Shown here: piece by piece, positions 6,319 to 9,536 of the stretch
Layout: each line of letters begins with the position of its first letter
Numbering within the stretch: position 1 is the stretch's first letter
Translations under genes and position numbers: made by a program
Source of the DNA: Natrinema soli
Lineage (GTDB): Archaea > Halobacteriota > Halobacteria > Halobacteriales > Natrialbaceae
Direction: 5' to 3'
Assembly (NCBI RefSeq): GCF_028618695.1
Contig: NZ_JAQIVI010000533.1
Coordinates: forward strand, 1-9,536
DNA length: 9,536 nucleotides
The notes under the pieces: generated by a model
Told to the model about the DNA's origin: nothing
What the model saw: the letters and a program-made list of their open reading frames with translations, nothing else
Database searches by the model: none

Positions 6319-6517
6319 ATGGTCGGTCTGGAGGAAGACGTGGTTCCCTTTTACGGAGCAAGGAAGCGGCATTGTCACTCGAGTTCTCCCCGTTCCTCGA
6401 GATCGAGCCGTGCAAGGCGATTCAGGCGGCGACCGGCATCGAATCGGGGCGGCCCGAACGTCGGCGCTCGAGCGGGCGGGTATCGAGTGCCTACCGGACG
6501 ACGACGTGGCTGTGTGA
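6319..6517 (+). pseudogene. Possible frameshifted gene remnant
   Basis: Protein-like stretches appear in successive frames. VGLEEDVVPFYG is in the frame of 6319. KEAALSLEFSPFLEIEP, continuing CKAIQAATGIESGRPE, is in the next frame with typical haloarchaeal codons. TSALERAGIECLPDDDVAV followed by TGA (6515-6517) is in a third frame. The last two would join with a small indel near 6447-6457. The result looks like the C-terminal end of a decayed cytosolic protein. I do not recognise the family. No full-length frame is available, so the call rests on codon pattern and amino-acid composition alone. Confidence 0.3.
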
Positions 6518-6575
6518 TTAATTTGGAGTCGTTACTCTCATCAATCAGTGAGTAATGGGCGGACTACCAAAGAGG

Positions 6576-6592
6576 AAACCCGTATTGGGTTT
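6576..6592. promoter_or_regulatory. Palindrome immediately upstream of the FemAB-like gene
   Basis: AAACCC-GTATT-GGGTTT is a perfect 6-bp inverted repeat with a 5-nt spacer, ending 5 nt before the ATG at 6598. It could be a dimeric repressor operator or a 5' UTR hairpin controlling initiation. No TATA box lies at the leaderless distance. The nearest AT-rich element (6517-6525) would produce a ~50-nt leader containing this palindrome. Confidence 0.45.
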
Positions 6593-6597
6593 GGGCA

Positions 6598-7713
6598 ATG
6601 GCACAACAGACCGGCGGCAGCGGTCGCTCGAGTCTCCATCGAATCGGATCGCTGTTCGCGAATCGGGACGAGCGATCCGCGGGAACAGCGGAGTCGAGTC
6701 TCGAGGTGGACGTTGTCGACTCGGTGCGGGACGTGGGGAAATCGCAGTGGAACGGAATCGTCGAGCGCTCGAATCGTGGGAGCGTCTTCCATCGCTACGA
6801 GTGGCTCGAGGCGATCGAGACGGGGTTAGGGTACACGCCGCGACATCTGGTGGTCACCAAGGACGGGAACACGATCGGCGGCATGCCGAACTTCGTCGTC
6901 GAGATCGAGAAGACGCCGTTCGATCGGTTGTCGTCGCTCTATCCGGGCTTCGGCGGGCCGTTACTGCCGACGGATACGGAAGAGTCTCTCGAGCGCGTGA
7001 TCGAAACGATCCCGCGGCTCTGTCGCGGACGGACGATCGTCCACCAGATTCGGGGGCTCGATATGAGCTATCTGCGGTACAACGACGCCCTGCAGACACA
7101 CGGCTACCGGCCCTACCGGCGGGAGTGTCGATTTCTGCTCGATCTCACCGGGAGCTACGACGAGATCCTCGAGGGGATGAGCCGGACGCGGCGGCGGGGG
7201 ATCGAACACGGGCAGGACATCGACTACGAGGTCGTCGAGGAGGAGCTCACGCGGGAGAATCTGCAGCGGTTTCACCGGACCTACGAAGGCGTCATGGACC
7301 GCGTCGGCGGAGCGGTGTATCCGTTCTCGTTTTTCGACGAACTGCAGGCGATGGACGATCGCCTCCTCTTGCTGACGATCCGGATCGACGGCGAGTACGC
7401 CGGCGGGATGCTCGAGTTGCTCGACGACGAGCACGAGACGGTCCACGGGTTTTTCGCCGCCGTTCCTCGAGAGTATTTCGACGATCACGCGTCGGAACTA
7501 CTCTACGATCACGTCTTCCAGTGGGGGATCAAGCACGGCTACGAGACGTACGACTTCGGGAGTACGAACACGAACTGCGAGGACGGCGTCTATCGGTTCA
7601 AGGAGGGCTTCGGCGGCAGCCCCGTCCCGGTTCTCGTCTGGGAGCGGGGCTGTAGTCCCCTCTGGCCGCTGGTGAAGGCGGGCCGGTCGCTGTACTGGCC
7701 GTATTACACGTAA
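6598..7713 (+). CDS. FemAB/BioF2-like GNAT-fold acyltransferase
   Basis: The 371-residue protein matches the FemAB-related family with two GNAT-like halves. An N-terminal half has the typical WNGIVERSNRGSVFHRYEWLEAIE (51-74) and PGFGGPLLP (116-124) blocks. A linker follows with YDEILEGMSRTRRRGIEHG (187-205). The C-terminal half has FHRTYEGVMDR, GGMLELL, and the family signature YDFGSTNTNCEDGVYRFKEG (318-337), then FGGSPVPV. In bacteria such enzymes transfer aminoacyl groups to peptidoglycan precursors, or acyl groups in exopolysaccharide systems. Archaea lack murein, so a surface glycan or small-molecule substrate is likely but unproven. No signal peptide or membrane segment is seen. The first ~33 residues are variable and Ser/Arg-rich. 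The start is the ATG after the palindrome; a later start is possible. Confidence 0.85.
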   Translation: MAQQTGGSGRSSLHRIGSLFANRDERSAGTAESSLEVDVVDSVRDVGKSQWNGIVERSNRGSVFHRYEWLEAIETGLGYTPRHLVVTKDGNTIGGMPNFVVEIEKTPFDRLSSLYPGFGGPLLPTDTEESLERVIETIPRLCRGRTIVHQIRGLDMSYLRYNDALQTHGYRPYRRECRFLLDLTGSYDEILEGMSRTRRRGIEHGQDIDYEVVEEELTRENLQRFHRTYEGVMDRVGGAVYPFSFFDELQAMDDRLLLLTIRIDGEYAGGMLELLDDEHETVHGFFAAVPREYFDDHASELLYDHVFQWGIKHGYETYDFGSTNTNCEDGVYRFKEGFGGSPVPVLVWERGCSPLWPLVKAGRSLYWPYYT

Positions 7714-7824
7714 GCGTCGTGGCGGCGGCCCGGGGTCGTCCGTCGTCGCACGGCGAATTCGGACTCGTCGCTGCTCGTCGAGACCGGACCGCTCGGTCGA
7801 GAGCCGCGGCGATCGGCTTCTCGT

Positions 7825-7902
7825 CTATTCTCGCTTCTCGAGTCCGATGTCGGAAGCGGCCATGAACCCCATCTCGTTACCAGCGTTTTCATCGAATCCC
7901 AT
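7825..7902 (-). CDS. Candidate 25-residue small protein
   Basis: On the minus strand an ATG (7902-7900) opens 25 codons ending in TAG: MGFDENAGNEMGF, then MAASDIGLEKRE. The peptide is acidic as haloarchaeal proteins are. A TATA-like element (ATTGAATATC on the minus strand, 7921-7930) is centred about 25 nt upstream, the leaderless distance. It lies alone between the FemAB-like gene and the Bat-type regulator and would be divergent from the latter. No family is recognised, and such a short frame could be chance. Confidence 0.25.
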   Translation of the reverse strand: MGFDENAGNEMGFMAASDIGLEKRE

Positions 7903-7953
7903 TTTGCAAAACAGAGCTCCGATATTCAATTAATCAATGAACGGTCGTAACCG

Positions 7954-7960
7954 TTTTCTA
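7954..7960 (+). promoter_or_regulatory. TATA-like box of the Bat-type regulator gene
   Basis: TTTTCTA is centred about 27 nt upstream of the ATG at 7984, predicting a leaderless transcript. The 7921-7960 interval is the most AT-rich stretch in this part of the window and could hold promoters for both directions. Confidence 0.5.
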
Positions 7961-7983
7961 TGAGAGTCTTGTAATCGGAAATC

Positions 7984-8700
7984 ATGCGATACGTGACATA
8001 CGTTATCACACCGCTGCGGGGATATTTCGATCGGGGCGCGGAGCGTCTCCGCGAGCTGGGGGTCACGTTCGAATTCATCCGAAACATCGATCAGCTCGAT
8101 GATGGAACGATCATCACGCAAAAAATGGTCCGAGGAGACAGGGCGGCCGTCGAACGCACGCTAGCGGAGACCGGGCCGGCGGTCGTCGACTATCAGCTCA
8201 CCGACGCCGGCGAAACGACGATCCTGCAGTTGCACTATCGACCCAGCGACCTCACGCTGGAGTTGCTCGCGATCCACAACCGACACGCCGTGTTGCTGGA
8301 CTACCCGCTCGAGTACGCGGGCCCGGAGAATCGGTGCCTTCGCGTCTCGGAGATCGGTCGCGAGGAAGCGCTGCGTCGTGTCATCGAGGATACCCGGTCG
8401 CTCGTCGACGTCGAAATCGAGCGCCTCGGAACGTACGATCCGTCCGACGAGCGACCGTTTACCGAGCTGACGGACCGACAGCGGGAAGTGTTGCGCGTCG
8501 CGGTCGAGGAGGGGTACTACGAGGAGCCGCGACAGGTGACCTACGAGGACATCGCCGTCCGACTCGACTGTTCTGCGGGAACCGTTGGACAGCACCTCCG
8601 CCGGATCGAAGCCCGGCTCATGTCGACGCTCATCGGGGATACCACCGGTATGGAGACGGAACCGGAACCCGATCCGACGCCGACCGGTCCGACCCGATGA
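7984..8700 (+). CDS. Bat-type HTH_10 transcriptional regulator
   Basis: This 238-residue protein ends in a bacterio-opsin-activator-type helix-turn-helix domain (HTH_10) at ~161-213. The block runs ELTDRQREVLRVAVEEGYYE, then PRQVTYEDIAVRLDCS and AGTVGQHLRRIEARLMS; it is the standard family signature, with the recognition helix near SAGTVGQHLRRIE. The N-terminal ~150 residues are a variable alpha/beta sensing region (RYVTYVITPLRGYFD, TILQLHYRPSDLTLELLAIH, YPLEYAGPENRCLRV), without a recognisable PAS, GAF or receiver motif. The product should bind DNA in the cytoplasm and regulate unknown genes; haloarchaea carry many such paralogues. The tail after ~218 is acidic and Pro/Thr-rich. The start is supported by the TATA box 27 nt upstream. 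Its 3' end overlaps the antisense zinc-finger remnant. Confidence 0.88.
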   Translation: MRYVTYVITPLRGYFDRGAERLRELGVTFEFIRNIDQLDDGTIITQKMVRGDRAAVERTLAETGPAVVDYQLTDAGETTILQLHYRPSDLTLELLAIHNRHAVLLDYPLEYAGPENRCLRVSEIGREEALRRVIEDTRSLVDVEIERLGTYDPSDERPFTELTDRQREVLRVAVEEGYYEEPRQVTYEDIAVRLDCSAGTVGQHLRRIEARLMSTLIGDTTGMETEPEPDPTPTGPTR

Positions 8701-8909
8701 CCGCTCGTGCCGTCGCTTCGCACGACGTGCACGCGCGCTCGATCACTGTCTCTGACGATCACTGTCTCTGCATGGGTGACGAATCCGTTGTCGCATCCCT
8801 CGCAATCGGGACCGAGAGGCGAACCGTCGGTCCGCCCTGGAGGGGAAAAGGAGCGTTCGCCACCAGTCGTGTTGACGATCCAGTTGACGCGCGGACGATT
8901 CGGCGTCAC
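8630..8909 (-). pseudogene. Zinc-finger gene broken by a 16-bp duplication
   Basis: Read on the minus strand from a GTG at 8909, the frame encodes GERSFSPPGRTDGSPLG, then DCEGCDNGFVTHAETV with a CxxC knuckle (C36, C39). It then meets two tandem copies of CAGAGACAGTGATCG. Reading through both shifts the frame, and the protein loses its second knuckle. Removing one 16-nt unit restores ETVIERACTSCEATARAVIG, with a second CxxC (C55, C58) spaced as in a zinc ribbon, ending at TGA (8632-8630). I infer a recent tandem duplication in a small zinc-finger gene, or an assembly error. The restored gene would overlap the Bat-type gene tail by ~70 nt, convergently. The start is supported by a TATA element ~29 nt upstream. 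The family is not recognised. Confidence 0.48.
8740..8770. repeat. 16-bp tandem duplication
   Basis: CGATCACTGTCTCTG occurs at 8740-8754 and again at 8756-8770 with a single A between, giving a period of 16 nt. The copies are identical. Because 16 is not a multiple of three, the duplication shifts any reading frame across it; on the minus strand it breaks the zinc-finger frame described above. Confidence 0.9.
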
Positions 8910-8934
8910 TCGTGGCGACTGACGCGTACCCGAC

Positions 8935-8943
8935 AGTATATCC
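8935..8943. promoter_or_regulatory. Probable bidirectional TATA element
   Basis: AGTATATCC is centred about 27 nt before the ATG at 8966 (+). Read on the other strand as GGATATACT, it is about 29 nt before the GTG at 8909 (-). Both distances fit leaderless transcription in haloarchaea. The core TATA is symmetric, so one site could drive two divergent genes. Confidence 0.45.
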
Positions 8944-8965
8944 GATTCACTCCGTTAGCTTCGGT

Positions 8966-9536
8966 ATGGTGACGGTCTCCGTCGCACTTCGAGATCGACT
9001 GCTCGTCTGTACGAGCGACGGAATCGAGTCCGACCAGTGGGTCACGACGACGCGACTCGAGGGGTTCCGCCTCGAGTGCGTCGCGGCAGCCCCCGACGCG
9101 CCGGCTCGCTCGGTCGTCGGTACGTTCGACGACGGCCTGTTCCGAAGCACTGACGGCGGCGAGACGTTCGACCGGCTCGAGACCGGGTTCGCGGCCGAGG
9201 GGCGGGCGGCCACGCGCGGGACCGACGAGGAGACGGTCGAGAGCGATCCCGTGATGTCGGTGACGGTCAGTCCGCACGACCCACGGGTCGTTTACGCCGG
9301 TACCGAACCGAGCCGGGTCTACAGGTCGCGCGACGGCGGTGATTCCTGGACGCGACTCGAGGGACTGGTCGACCTCCCCTCGGCCGACGAGTGGTACTTC
9401 CCGCCGCGGCCGGATACCCACCACGTGCGCTGGCTCGAGGTCGATCCGTTCGATCCCGACCGGCTCTACGTGGGGATCGAGGCCGGCGCGTTCGTCTACA
9501 CCCCCGACGGCGGCGACACGTGGCACGAACGGCCCG
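8966..9536 (+). CDS. BNR/Asp-box beta-propeller protein (partial, N-terminal)
   Basis: The frame is open from the ATG at 8966 to the end of the window: 190 codons, 3' end missing. It carries three Asp boxes of the S-x-D-x-G-x-T-W type: STDGGETF (61-68), SRDGGDSW (121-128) and TPDGGDTW (179-186). Between them are blade strands such as SVTVSPHDPRVVYAGTE and WLEVDPFDPDRLYVGIEAG. These are typical of sialidase-like/Ycf48-like WD40-YVTN-BNR propellers. No signal peptide is present, so it is probably cytoplasmic, and sialidase activity should not be assumed; haloarchaea have many such proteins of unknown role. The start is supported by the TATA element 27 nt upstream; no ribosome site is needed. 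Confidence 0.85.
   Translation, partial: MVTVSVALRDRLLVCTSDGIESDQWVTTTRLEGFRLECVAAAPDAPARSVVGTFDDGLFRSTDGGETFDRLETGFAAEGRAATRGTDEETVESDPVMSVTVSPHDPRVVYAGTEPSRVYRSRDGGDSWTRLEGLVDLPSADEWYFPPRPDTHHVRWLEVDPFDPDRLYVGIEAGAFVYTPDGGDTWHERP

Larger units (their letters stand above)
5978..6597. other. Gene-poor 620-nt region with repeat-like and decayed sequence
   Basis: No intact gene is convincing here. Overlapping frames at 5877-6521 and 6080-6517 (+) give basic, Arg/Ser-rich peptides. The stretch contains a repeat-like segment (~6130-6320) with a strong hairpin, a probable gene remnant (~6319-6517), an AT-rich TTAATTTGG at 6517-6525 that could be the FemAB promoter, and a palindrome just before the next start. 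Each is listed separately. Confidence 0.6.

Noticed and set aside
6555..7655. 366-codon plus-strand frame overlapping the FemAB-like gene
   Set aside because: Rich in Arg and Gly with no motif, in a different frame from the clear FemAB signature; a shadow.
3279..7713. Integrated element with attachment repeats
   Set aside because: No integrase, transposase or second copy of the tRNA 3' end is visible in the window, so I list it only as a question.
8697..8972. 91-codon plus frame starting with an ATGA overlap at the Bat-type stop
   Set aside because: The overlap is tempting, but the product is non-acidic and without motifs, runs over the promoter and start of the propeller gene, and is antisense to the better supported zinc-finger frame.
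1..9536. CRISPR arrays or rRNA genes
   Set aside because: No regularly spaced repeats of 25-40 nt and no rRNA-like sequence were found on either strand.

Overview
The window is haloarchaeal chromosome, probably from Natrialbales/Natrialbaceae. The evidence is high GC, CTCGAG-rich DNA, strongly acidic proteins, an archaeal EF-1alpha/uS10 gene pair, a tRNA without an encoded CCA, TATA-like boxes about 27 nt upstream of several start codons (the leaderless pattern of haloarchaea), and a bacterio-opsin-activator-type HTH regulator. The genus assignment is an inference.

Layout. 1-160: 3' end of homoserine dehydrogenase. 512-2086: tuf (EF-1alpha) and rps10, with no base between stop and start, forming a translation operon. 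2269-2940: a rhomboid intramembrane protease with its own leaderless-type promoter. 3207-3278: tRNA-Ala(CGC). 3386-5977: a compact five-gene run on the + strand whose genes overlap or lie 1-2 nt apart. It encodes a small double-CxxC zinc-finger protein, two unrecognised small proteins, a 46-residue Tat/lipobox lipopeptide precursor and a 504-residue parallel beta-helix protein of the pectate-lyase/tailspike type. 5978-6597: 620 nt without a convincing intact gene, holding a dispersed-repeat-like segment, a strong hairpin and what looks like a frameshifted gene remnant. 6598-7713: a FemAB/BioF2-type GNAT acyltransferase preceded by a palindrome. 7984-8700: a Bat-type HTH_10 regulator. 8630-8909 (-): a probable zinc-finger gene broken by a 16-bp tandem duplication. 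8966-end: the start of a BNR/Asp-box beta-propeller protein, probably sharing a bidirectional TATA element with the broken gene.

The left third (hom-tuf-rps10) is conserved housekeeping DNA. From the tRNA-Ala onward the content is accessory. The beta-helix protein, the lipopeptide and the FemAB-like enzyme suggest surface polysaccharide or cell-envelope work, but no pathway can be assigned from this window alone. The items most worth a second look are the operon with the tiny Tat lipopeptide next to a signal-less beta-helix protein, and the zinc-finger gene in which removing one 16-bp repeat unit restores a second CxxC knuckle.
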